From Ramlibacter sp. WS9 (GTDB lineage: Bacteria; Pseudomonadota; Gammaproteobacteria; Burkholderiales; Burkholderiaceae_C): 64,000 nucleotides of DNA. The translations under genes were made by a program, and so were the position numbers. This document shows, one piece after another, positions 51,180-58,536 of this stretch (its first letter is position 1; every line of letters begins with the position of its first letter). The notes below the pieces were generated by a model. It made no database searches and was not told where the DNA came from. It saw only the letters and a program-made list of their open reading frames with translations. Where the stretch lies: positions 124,001 to 188,000 of the forward strand of contig NZ_RKMB01000010.1 of assembly GCF_003797765.1 (NCBI RefSeq), given 5' to 3'.

Positions 51180-52226
51180 CTAGGCGACGGTCTTCTGCGC
51201 AGTCGTCGCCGCTTCGGTGGCACGCAACTGCGCCAGGATGCGGCGAGCACGCACGCCCGCGGCGTCGCCCGGCAACAGAACGGGTGCCAGCGACAGCAGG
51301 TCGGAAGTGCCCATGTACTGCCAGACGGCCTCGATCATCGGCTCGTCTTCCTCGGTGAAGGCCATCTGCACTTGCTGTTGCATGACCTTCGAGACCTCGG
51401 CGTTGTCCGTCACGAAATTGCGTGCGGCAAGCCAGGTGTAGCGTGTACGCGTGCTGTCGATGGGCGTGAGCAGGTGCGCCATGTGGATCAGCTGGCCATC
51501 CTCGTCGCGCCCACCCACGTCGGTCACGCCTACATCGAGCTGCAGCGTGCCCGGCGGGTCCCAACGTATGTGGGCATGGAAGTCGCACGGCCGGGACGTG
51601 TCGCGAAACGCAGCGAACTGCGGCGTCACCGCCGTGTCGGGCACGTAGTGGTAGGCCCACACCGTGTTGCCCTGCTGCTTCATCTCGAAGCGCAGGTTGT
51701 TCACGCTGTCGGCCGTGGCCAGGGTGGTGGGGTGCAGGAATGGCGCGTGGCTCAGGTCCAGCAGATTGTCGAGGGCTGTTTCGTAGTGGGCATTGATCTC
51801 GAAATCGCCGCTCACCAGCGCCCATCGGCCCGCGCCGAAGAACTCGCCGAAATCGGGGGCCGGTGTCGCCGCGGCCAGCTCGGGGTCGCCCATCCAGGCC
51901 CAGACAATGCCGTCGCGCTCCACCGTCGGGTAATGCCGGACCCGAGCGGCCTGGGGCACCTTGTGGTCGCCGTGCGGGTTGAAGGCACACGCGCCGCTCG
52001 CGTTGAACTGCAGCCCGTGGTAGGGGCATTCGATGTGGTCCCCCTTCACAGTGCCCTTGTGCAGTGGGGCGAAGCGGTGCGGACAGCGGTCCGACAGCGC
52101 GACCGCCTCGCCGCTGGTGGTGCGGTACAGCACCATGGGATCGCCCAGCATGGTTTGGGGCACGGGCGTGGTGGAGAGACGGTCTGAGAGGATGGCAACG
52201 TACCAGCCATTGCGTACGAGATTCAT
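51180..52226 (-). CDS. Rieske non-heme iron oxygenase, vanillate O-demethylase-like
   Basis: 348 residues. Rieske centre CPH...CPYH: Cys48, His50, Cys67, His70. The mononuclear iron site is in NLLDLSHAPFLH (Asp157 bridging, His160, His165). Size and the N-terminal NGWYVAILSDRL are typical of VanA/dicamba and other aromatic O-demethylases rather than of ring dihydroxylases. Predicted reaction: oxidation of a methoxyl group, releasing formaldehyde, or of another side group. It is the first gene of the 17-kb operon under a LuxR-type site, and a formaldehyde dehydrogenase gene carries the same site, which supports demethylation. Confidence 0.92.
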   Translation of the reverse strand: MNLVRNGWYVAILSDRLSTTPVPQTMLGDPMVLYRTTSGEAVALSDRCPHRFAPLHKGTVKGDHIECPYHGLQFNASGACAFNPHGDHKVPQAARVRHYPTVERDGIVWAWMGDPELAAATPAPDFGEFFGAGRWALVSGDFEINAHYETALDNLLDLSHAPFLHPTTLATADSVNNLRFEMKQQGNTVWAYHYVPDTAVTPQFAAFRDTSRPCDFHAHIRWDPPGTLQLDVGVTDVGGRDEDGQLIHMAHLLTPIDSTRTRYTWLAARNFVTDNAEVSKVMQQQVQMAFTEEDEPMIEAVWQYMGTSDLLSLAPVLLPGDAAGVRARRILAQLRATEAATTAQKTVA

Positions 52227-52302
52227 GGTGATTCCTTCATCAAGTCACCGCTTTCGGCGGGAGGGGTCTGCAGCAGAACTTGTGGCTGTCCTGCTGGTTA
52301 AA

Positions 52303-52349
52303 AATGTAGGCGCTGCCCCGTGCCTGCCCATCGTTCATATGGACCAAGT
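52303..52349 (-). promoter_or_regulatory. LuxR-type site and promoter 2 (Rieske operon)
   Basis: On the minus strand, ACTTGGTCCATATGAACGA (52349-52331) is followed after exactly 22 bases by the -10-like TACATT (52308-52303). Predicted transcription start about 52296, 70 bases before the Rieske oxygenase ATG. Site and spacing equal those upstream of the formaldehyde dehydrogenase unit. Confidence 0.7.
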
Positions 52350-52467
52350 GGATGTACCAGCGCTGTGGCTGGGGGGCTCGTCGTGGATGCGACGTGCCTG
52401 TCGCCGCCGACGGCAAGAGGCCACCTGTTCGATTGCGCGGATAACTTATGCGCGGGCCCCTGATTCC

Positions 52468-53373
52468 CTATTGCCCGCTCGGAGCTGGAGTGCTGGAGCC
52501 GCGCAGCCCCAGAATCGCGCGAGCCTCGTGGGGCGAGACGATGCCCGCCCCGAGGCCCTCGACCAGGCGGCGGGCCTTGATCACCTGTTCGGCATTGCTC
52601 TTCGCGAACACGCCCTTCGAAATGAAGGCGTTGTCTTCCATTCCCACGCGAACGTGCCCACCCAGCAGCAGGGACTGCACCGCCATCGGGAGCTGGTTGC
52701 GGCCGATGCCGAAGCCCTGGAATTGCGCGCCCGCGGGCAGCAGGTTTCGCATATAGGTCATGGTTTCCGTATCGGCCGGCATCGTGAAATTGAGGCCCAT
52801 CACGAACGAATACATGCCAGGACCATCGAGCACGCCGTTCTTGATCAGGTGTTTGGCCAGCACCGCGTCGCCACTGTCGAACAGCTCTATTTCGGGCCGA
52901 ACGCCCGCCGCGCGCACCATCTCGGCCATGCGGGTGAGGACTTGTTCGGTGCTGATCACGATGCCACCGAAAACCTGCGCCGTCACCAGATCCAGCGTAC
53001 AGATCTCGGGCTTGAGTTTCAGGACATGTTCGACACGCTTTTCTGGTGTCCAGATATGGGTCCCCGGGCCTGCCGACATAGGCAGCAGCGGGTCGGCGGG
53101 GTAGAAGCCCGAGCCGAGGCCCGTGGTCAGGTTCAGGATGACGTCCTTGTTCTGTTCGCGGATCAGGCCAACGGCATCCTCGTACAGAGCGAGATCACCC
53201 GAGAACTGGCCGGTCTGCGCATCGCGCACATGCACGTGCAGAATCGCGGCGCCAGCATCGGCCGCTTCAAGGCCGGACCGGGCGATTTGCGCGGGGGTGA
53301 TGGGTTGGGCCGGATTGGCGGAGAGCGGACCCGCGCCGGTCAGGGCACAGGTGATGATGATTTTTTCTTGCAT
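52468..53373 (-). CDS. Beta-keto acid cleavage enzyme (BKACE, DUF849) 2
   Basis: 301 residues with the zinc motif HVHVRD (His46, His48) and GMEDN. Nearly identical to BKACE 1 at the N-terminus (47 of 51) and highly similar throughout; the C-terminus is a few residues longer (STPAPSGQ). It follows the MFS gene by 22 bp and probably shares its promoter, hence the LuxR-type site. It should cleave a beta-keto acid with acetyl-CoA, possibly the end product of the ring-cleavage pathway in the neighbouring operon. The long open frame upstream is not used: homology to BKACE 1 starts at this ATG. Confidence 0.92.
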   Translation of the reverse strand: MQEKIIITCALTGAGPLSANPAQPITPAQIARSGLEAADAGAAILHVHVRDAQTGQFSGDLALYEDAVGLIREQNKDVILNLTTGLGSGFYPADPLLPMSAGPGTHIWTPEKRVEHVLKLKPEICTLDLVTAQVFGGIVISTEQVLTRMAEMVRAAGVRPEIELFDSGDAVLAKHLIKNGVLDGPGMYSFVMGLNFTMPADTETMTYMRNLLPAGAQFQGFGIGRNQLPMAVQSLLLGGHVRVGMEDNAFISKGVFAKSNAEQVIKARRLVEGLGAGIVSPHEARAILGLRGSSTPAPSGQ

Positions 53374-53395
53374 GGCTAAAGCTTTCTTGAAGTAA

Positions 53396-54643
53396 TCAGG
53401 CGGCGCGCAAGCCGGCGGCCGGCCGCGGCTCGCGCATGCCGAAGGCCACCAGCAGGAGCCCGGCCACGGCGGCGGCCAGGGCGATCTGCGGCACCACCGT
53501 GATGCCGAATTGCTGCGACAGGCCGCCGGCCACTGCCGGCGCCAGTGCGCCGCCAACGATTTCGCCCACGCCGATGACCAGGCCCGTGGCCGACGTGGCC
53601 ATGTGCGCCGGCACCGCCGCGCTGGTGAGCGGTCCCACGGTGATGGCGACGACGCCCGCAATCATGAAAGACACCGCGAACAGCGCCGTAGCGAGCGGCA
53701 GCAGCGGCTCAGCCCCCAGCGTAGGCAAGAGCCAGAGCCCTCCGATTGCCACTGCCAGCGACAGCAGCATCACCGGCTTGCGGCCCACGCGGTCCGACAG
53801 GGCGGGCACAGCCACCATGCCGACGCAGCTGCCCGCGCCCAGCGCCCCAAGCACCAGGCCCATGGCGTCCAGACCCAGGTGCAGGTGGTCGACGAGGTAG
53901 CTGGGCATGAAGGCAGCCAGCGTGATCAGGCAGCTCAGGAAGCAAGCCATGGCCACCGCGTTGACGATCACGGCGCGGTGGCGCAGCAGCTCGCTGAACG
54001 GGGCAGTGCGCCCAGTGGACGGCGCCGCGGGCACGCTGTCCCGCAGCGTTCTGGCCATCACCACTGCCAGCAGCAATCCGGGCACGGCCACGACGGCAAA
54101 TACCCAGTGCCAGCTTGGCATCACCTTGAGCAGCGCGACGGCCACCACGGGCCCCAACCCGAGGCCGACCAGAGGCGCGGCCATCTGCTGAATGCCCACG
54201 TTCATGCCGGTGCGTGTGGGCCTGGAGGCTTCGAGCGTGGCCACCACGCTGGCCGGCACATAGGCGCCTTCGGCCAGGCCCATCAGGGCCCTGATGAGGA
54301 GCAAGCTGGCCATGCCCGATGCCAGGCCGGTGGAAGCGACCAGCACAGAGAACACCACGATGGCCGGCACCAGCACCCGCTTGGGCCCGATGCGGTCGCC
54401 CAAGCGCCCGGCGAAGATGGAGGCGACGCCCCAGGTCAAGGCCAGCACCGCGGAAATCAGGCCCAGGTCCTGGTAGTTGAGCCCCAGCTCCTTCTGCATC
54501 ACAGGGAACAGCGGGTTGATGATGAACCGGTCCAGGCCCACCAGGCCAAAGCCCAGCGACAGCAGTCCGACGGCCTTTATCTCGTAGGCCGTGTCCCAGT
54601 GGGCTCGAGTGGTGGGCGGAGCAGCGGATGGGTCGGGGTTCAT
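53396..54643 (-). CDS. Major facilitator superfamily transporter
   Basis: 415 residues with about twelve predicted membrane helices. The loop 2-3 motif reads GRLGDRIGPKRV, and loop 8-9 has LSDRVGRKPVM. LGFGLVGLDRFIINPLFPVMQKELGL resembles the D-x-R first helix of aromatic acid:H+ symporters and ACS-like carriers. GAAAG-like GAAAG lies 6 bases before ATG. It is first in a unit with BKACE 2 and divergent from the LuxR gene, with a LuxR-type site 130 bases upstream. Import of the aromatic substrate is likely. Confidence 0.9.
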   Translation of the reverse strand: MNPDPSAAPPTTRAHWDTAYEIKAVGLLSLGFGLVGLDRFIINPLFPVMQKELGLNYQDLGLISAVLALTWGVASIFAGRLGDRIGPKRVLVPAIVVFSVLVASTGLASGMASLLLIRALMGLAEGAYVPASVVATLEASRPTRTGMNVGIQQMAAPLVGLGLGPVVAVALLKVMPSWHWVFAVVAVPGLLLAVVMARTLRDSVPAAPSTGRTAPFSELLRHRAVIVNAVAMACFLSCLITLAAFMPSYLVDHLHLGLDAMGLVLGALGAGSCVGMVAVPALSDRVGRKPVMLLSLAVAIGGLWLLPTLGAEPLLPLATALFAVSFMIAGVVAITVGPLTSAAVPAHMATSATGLVIGVGEIVGGALAPAVAGGLSQQFGITVVPQIALAAAVAGLLLVAFGMREPRPAAGLRAA

Positions 54644-54744
54644 GCTTGGCTTTCAATATTTCTACGGCGGTGGTCCGGGGTGGACGGGTTTGCGCTGGTG
54701 GCCAGCGCCTGCGCGAACCCTACAATCGGGCCCCTGGATGCCTC

Positions 54745-54792
54745 AATGTTGATGTCAAGCGCACTCATACCCATCGTTCATATGGACCAAGT
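54745..54792 (-). promoter_or_regulatory. LuxR-type site 3 (MFS/BKACE unit, overlapping the start of the luxR gene)
   Basis: ACTTGGTCCATATGAACGA on the minus strand (54792-54774) is identical to site 2. At the equivalent distance lies a weaker -10-like AACATT (54750-54745, one base shifted). The site covers the probable start codon of the divergent LuxR gene, so the regulator may also control itself. Over 31 positions it differs from site 2 by only three bases. Confidence 0.6.
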
Positions 54793-55795
54793 AGATGCAC
54801 TAGAACCGCTGCTGGCTCACGCATCCATACAGGGCCCAGAAGAGCCCCCGGACGCCGGCCAGTTGAGCGCATTGCTGCTGCACCTGTACGAGGCAGCCAG
54901 GGCGACGGGTGTCGCCGAGTTTCAGCGTCAGGCCATGGAACTGGTGGCGCGCTACTTGCCGCACGACGGTTGCTGGTGGGGCCGTGCCACGTTCGATGGC
55001 GATCAGCACCGGGTCCATTGCTCATACCTGCACGGTTTGCCGGAAGACGTCCCGCAGCGCCTGAACACGACCGATCCGCAGAACGTGGTGGCGCGCACGA
55101 CCACGAAGACCCCGAACCGCACGCACCAGTTCGGCTTGCGAGAGCTTGCTGCGGAGCCGGCCACCGAGGCGCTGACGGCACACATGGGCATCAGCCAGTC
55201 CCTGTGCATTGCCCACGTCGAGAACGCCACGGGCCAGATGAACTTCGTATCGGTGGTGCGGCGCGAGGAGGTGCCTCTTTTCAATGCCGGCGAGCGCCAA
55301 CTGCTCGAATGGCTGATGCCGCACCTCGCGGCCGCCCTCGACGTGTGCTGCGCCCAGCGGATGGCGAGCCTTCGCACCGGCGCCGACAGCGCACTGCTGA
55401 CCACGGACATGGATGGATGGGTCCACGTGAGCGAACCCGCCGTGGCGGCGCTGTTGCAGCGCGAGTGGGCCGGCTGGAGCGGGCCGCGGCTTCCGTCGGG
55501 GCTGTCGGAGACCTTGGTGCGGCCGCCTCATCGCTTCCTGGGGCGCCGCGTTCAGGCCGAAGCCGAATGGGCCGGCGAGCACCTGATTGTCATGGTGCGG
55601 CCGCGCAAGCCAGTCGACCTGCTGACTGCGCAGGAGCGTGCCGTGGCGGAAGCCTTTTCAGCGGGCCGCCCTTACAAGGAGGTCGCGGAGATGCTCAAGC
55701 TGGCGCCCACGACGGTGCGGCACCACCTGCGCAATGTTTATCTGAAGCTGGGAGTGGGCGACAAAGGGGCTCTGGCGCGTGCCTTGGCCGGGTGA
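54782..55795 (+). CDS. LuxR-family transcriptional regulator
   Basis: 337 residues from MDQVDALEP; in-frame ATGs at 54746 and 54752 could add 12 or 10 residues, and none has a clear ribosome site, so the start is uncertain. A TACAAT at 54721-54726 may be its -10. The C-terminal 65 residues form a LuxR/GerE helix-turn-helix (LLTAQERAVAEAFSAGRPYKEVAEMLKLAPTTVRHHLRNVYLKLGVGDKGALA). The N-terminal 250 residues are a GAF/PAS-like sensing part without autoinducer-domain hallmarks. It is divergent from MFS/BKACE 2, and the palindromic site at their boundary recurs at two other promoters, so it is the prime candidate for controlling them. Confidence 0.88.
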   Translation: MDQVDALEPLLAHASIQGPEEPPDAGQLSALLLHLYEAARATGVAEFQRQAMELVARYLPHDGCWWGRATFDGDQHRVHCSYLHGLPEDVPQRLNTTDPQNVVARTTTKTPNRTHQFGLRELAAEPATEALTAHMGISQSLCIAHVENATGQMNFVSVVRREEVPLFNAGERQLLEWLMPHLAAALDVCCAQRMASLRTGADSALLTTDMDGWVHVSEPAVAALLQREWAGWSGPRLPSGLSETLVRPPHRFLGRRVQAEAEWAGEHLIVMVRPRKPVDLLTAQERAVAEAFSAGRPYKEVAEMLKLAPTTVRHHLRNVYLKLGVGDKGALARALAG

Positions 55796-55862
55796 TGCGC
55801 TTCAACGGACTTGACTTCAACCGGGCGCTCACGCAGCGCGCGGGCGCGCACTTCGTTTCCTG

Positions 55863-56807
55863 ATGGATCGCCTTCAGAACATCGAGACCTTTGTGCGGGT
55901 GGCGCAGACGCAGAGTTTCGCCGAAGCAGCGCGGCAGCTGCGGGTGGCCAAGTCGGTGGTCACGACCCGCATCAAGCAGCTTGAGGATTACCTGGGAGCC
56001 CCGCTGTTCCACCGCAGCACGCGAGTGGTTCGCCTGAGTGAGCTGGGGCAGGCTTTCCTGCACGATTGCACCGACCTGGTCGGACGAGCCAACGATGTTG
56101 TCGATCAGATGCGCGTGGGCGCAAAGCCGGCCGGGGCGCTGCGTGTGCATGCGCTGACCGGGCTGGTGCTGGGGCATTTCGCTTCGCTGCTGCGCGAATT
56201 CCAGACGGGCTATCCGGACATCCGGCTCGAGCTGATTGTCAGCGACGCCGTGGTGGACCCGGTCAAGGCGGGCGTCGATTGTGCGCTGCAGATATTCCCG
56301 GCCAGCTCGATGGAATTGGTCTCCCGGCCGCTGTTTCCGGTGCGGCGCGTTTTCTGCGCGACGCCCAAGTACCTGCATGCGCACGGTACGCCCGAAGATC
56401 CGCGCGATCTTCACAACCACACGCTCGGGTTGTATTCCGGCTATCCCACGCGTGACCGATGGACGTTCTACCAGGACGGCGGAGAACTCACGACGTATCT
56501 CTCCGCGGCGCTCTTGACCAACAGCGTGCACCTGCTGCGCGAGTACGCACTCGAGCACGCGGGCATCGTGTGCCTGCCCACGCTGGTGGCAGGGGCAGAC
56601 ATCCTTCGCGGCGAACTCACGGTGGTCCTGCCGTCACACCAGCTGTCTTCGTTCTGGCTCAGCGCGGTGTACGCAGGCACGTCACGCAGCTCCTTGAAGC
56701 TCAAGCTGTTCGTCGAACATATCACCAGCGCTTTTTCACGGGCACCACCTTGGGACGCCGCACTCGTTGCCAAAGGCTTGCTCCCGGCAGAACGCATCGA
56801 GGCGTGA
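55863..56807 (+). CDS. LysR-family regulator 2 (hydroquinone operon)
   Basis: 314 residues. N-terminal winged helix MDRLQNIETFVRVAQTQSFAEAARQLRVAKSVVTTRIKQLEDYLGAPLFHRSTRVVRLSELG belongs to the CrgA/AaeR-like LysR group; the C-terminal periplasmic-binding-like domain follows. It lies 67 bp after LuxR and 140 bp before the hydroquinone dioxygenase genes on the same strand. A TTGTTC-GAACAA palindrome between them is a plausible target. Confidence 0.9.
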   Translation: MDRLQNIETFVRVAQTQSFAEAARQLRVAKSVVTTRIKQLEDYLGAPLFHRSTRVVRLSELGQAFLHDCTDLVGRANDVVDQMRVGAKPAGALRVHALTGLVLGHFASLLREFQTGYPDIRLELIVSDAVVDPVKAGVDCALQIFPASSMELVSRPLFPVRRVFCATPKYLHAHGTPEDPRDLHNHTLGLYSGYPTRDRWTFYQDGGELTTYLSAALLTNSVHLLREYALEHAGIVCLPTLVAGADILRGELTVVLPSHQLSSFWLSAVYAGTSRSSLKLKLFVEHITSAFSRAPPWDAALVAKGLLPAERIEA

Positions 56808-56829
56808 TGGCCGCGGGTTTACCCCGCCT

Positions 56830-56852
56830 ATTGTTCTGAAACGCCGAACAAT
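56830..56852 (+). promoter_or_regulatory. Inverted repeat, probable LysR box of the hydroquinone operon
   Basis: ATTGTTC and GAACAAT, perfect 7-base arms separated by 9 bases, 96 bases before the small-subunit ATG. The T-N11-A-like geometry and position between the LysR gene and the operon fit a LysR activation site. Confidence 0.5.
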
Positions 56853-56947
56853 GCAATTTCAATCTGACCCCTAGCGGCCAGCAGGTTCATTGCCTAAAGT
56901 CCGCGCACTTGCAGCATGGACTGCACGACAACCCGCAGGAGACATTC

Positions 56948-57457
56948 ATGGCCGTGGCCTATCACACCCGCTTCGGGTCGCTGAAGAATTACCAGAAAGG
57001 TCGCGTCGAGGTCATCGACGACGACGTGAAGCACTACGCTTTCTCCAATTGCTTCGAGATTGCCAGCAAGAGCAAACCGTACGAGCGTGTCGTGTTCGGG
57101 CAGAACCAGATCTACGTGCTGGAAGTCGCCCGCGCCGAAGGCGTTTCGCCCTGGTTTACCTGCGCGCACGATGAGTTCGCGCTCAGCATGGACGGCGAGG
57201 TCGAGGTTCATCTGATGGCGCTGGACGCAAACCAGGTCGTCAAGGATGAGGACAAGAACGGCGCCCTGCTGCTGCAAGGCGAGCCCAAGGGGCAGAAGAT
57301 GGGCTGGATGAAGCTCAAGCGCGGCCATCAAGGCCTGCTGCCCAAGAACTGCGCCTACCAGTTTCGCAGCAGCGGCGAGCCTGGCGTGCTGGTCCTGCAA
57401 ACCTGCAAGGGCGAACTCTCGGTCGAGAAGTGGGCCGAGATCTGCCAGACGCAATGA
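56948..57457 (+). CDS. hapC: Hydroquinone 1,2-dioxygenase, small subunit
   Basis: 169 residues, the size of the 17.8-kDa HapC subunit of Pseudomonas fluorescens ACB hydroquinone dioxygenase. A cupin-like sequence (SPWFTCAHDEFALSMDGEVEVHLMALD, HQGLLPKNCAYQF) without a full metal site. GGAGA lies 5 bases before the chosen ATG; 13 codons upstream to another ATG are not supported. The adjacent gene encodes the large subunit, 25 bp away. Together they form an Fe(II) heterotetramer that opens hydroquinone to 4-hydroxymuconic semialdehyde. Confidence 0.88.
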   Translation: MAVAYHTRFGSLKNYQKGRVEVIDDDVKHYAFSNCFEIASKSKPYERVVFGQNQIYVLEVARAEGVSPWFTCAHDEFALSMDGEVEVHLMALDANQVVKDEDKNGALLLQGEPKGQKMGWMKLKRGHQGLLPKNCAYQFRSSGEPGVLVLQTCKGELSVEKWAEICQTQ

Positions 57458-57482
57458 AACGTGCCGCAAGGAGAGAACTTCC

Positions 57483-58490
57483 ATGAACGCCCCCAACGAA
57501 TTTGCCAAGGCCATCGCCGCCCAGCCCGACGAGACGCATGGCTACCAGACCTTCACGCTCGGCAGCTTCACGTTCCGGCGCGACGAATATTTCGCCCACG
57601 TCACCTGGAAGACGCGCGATGGCCGCCCGCTGTCCCACACCATGGACGCTGCGAGCTTCCTGCGCGCACTGATGCGCGACGTGGGCTGGGGCTTCTTCTA
57701 CGGCTGGGTCAACTTCGACAACGTGCTGGGCACCGTCAACCACTACACATCGGTGGACCTGTACGCGGGCAGCTTCAACGGCACCATGAAATCCGCCGGG
57801 GTGGACCTTCTGGAAAACTTCCCCACCGAGCAGATCCGCACGACTTTCGAGCAGATGCTGGATGACTGGACCAACGCGGGTTTCGATCCATTCGCCGCGC
57901 CCCAGGAAACCGGCACCGCTTACGGCCACAAGAACGGCAACAACACCGCCGCGGTCACACGGGCGCGCGAACTGGCCACTCGCTGCGTCGGCCTGAAGGG
58001 CGACTTGAACCTGCGCACCGACGAGCGTGGCGCGCCGGTCAACCGCGCATTCGCGGACGTGCCGCAGGACCAGCCCGAGCTGCATCCGGAGCCGGGTTTC
58101 GAGAACGAGGTGCACGCCTTCAACCTGTTCGCTTTCCTGTCGCGCAGCCGAGTCACCTGGAACCCCTCATTCACCAGCGTCGTGAAGTACAGCTTCATGT
58201 GTCCGACCACCGAAGAACACATCCTGCCCATCATCCACGGCAATGACCGCGTCGAGTGGTTCTTCCAGATGACCGACGAGATCCATTGGGACTGCGGCGA
58301 CAAGAATAGCGGCAAGCCGCTGGCTCGCGTGATCATGAAAGCGGGCGACATGGCCGCCATGCCCGCCTACTGCCGCCACCAGGGCTTCAGCCCCAAGCGC
58401 TCGATGCTGCTGGTCTGGGAGAACGGTTCCCCCAATCTGGTGTACGAGATCCAAAAGGGCGAAGCGCCCGAAGTTCCGGTCAAGTTTTAA
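57483..58490 (+). CDS. hapD: Hydroquinone 1,2-dioxygenase, large (catalytic) subunit
   Basis: 335 residues, about 38 kDa as for HapD/HqdB/PnpD. The Fe(II) ligands known for the Sphingomonas TTNP3 enzyme (His258, Glu264, His305; spacings 6 and 41) have exact counterparts here: His252 and Glu258 in IIHGNDRVEW and His299 in AYCRHQGF, with spacings 6 and 41. It cleaves hydroquinone, or substituted hydroquinones, with O2. AGGAGA upstream. The following aldehyde dehydrogenase and maleylacetate reductase genes complete the pathway to 3-oxoadipate. Confidence 0.92.
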   Translation: MNAPNEFAKAIAAQPDETHGYQTFTLGSFTFRRDEYFAHVTWKTRDGRPLSHTMDAASFLRALMRDVGWGFFYGWVNFDNVLGTVNHYTSVDLYAGSFNGTMKSAGVDLLENFPTEQIRTTFEQMLDDWTNAGFDPFAAPQETGTAYGHKNGNNTAAVTRARELATRCVGLKGDLNLRTDERGAPVNRAFADVPQDQPELHPEPGFENEVHAFNLFAFLSRSRVTWNPSFTSVVKYSFMCPTTEEHILPIIHGNDRVEWFFQMTDEIHWDCGDKNSGKPLARVIMKAGDMAAMPAYCRHQGFSPKRSMLLVWENGSPNLVYEIQKGEAPEVPVKF

Positions 58491-58536
58491 CGTTCACAAA
58501 GGACACGTCCTGCGCGGCAGGCGTCGTTTTCCCTCA

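Noticed and set aside
52339..52450. Possible second start of a LuxR-like protein (MDQVDV...) upstream of the Rieske gene
   Set aside because: Only the first five to six residues resemble LuxR; afterwards the frame has no homology. The similarity is explained by the operator and perhaps a short copied segment.
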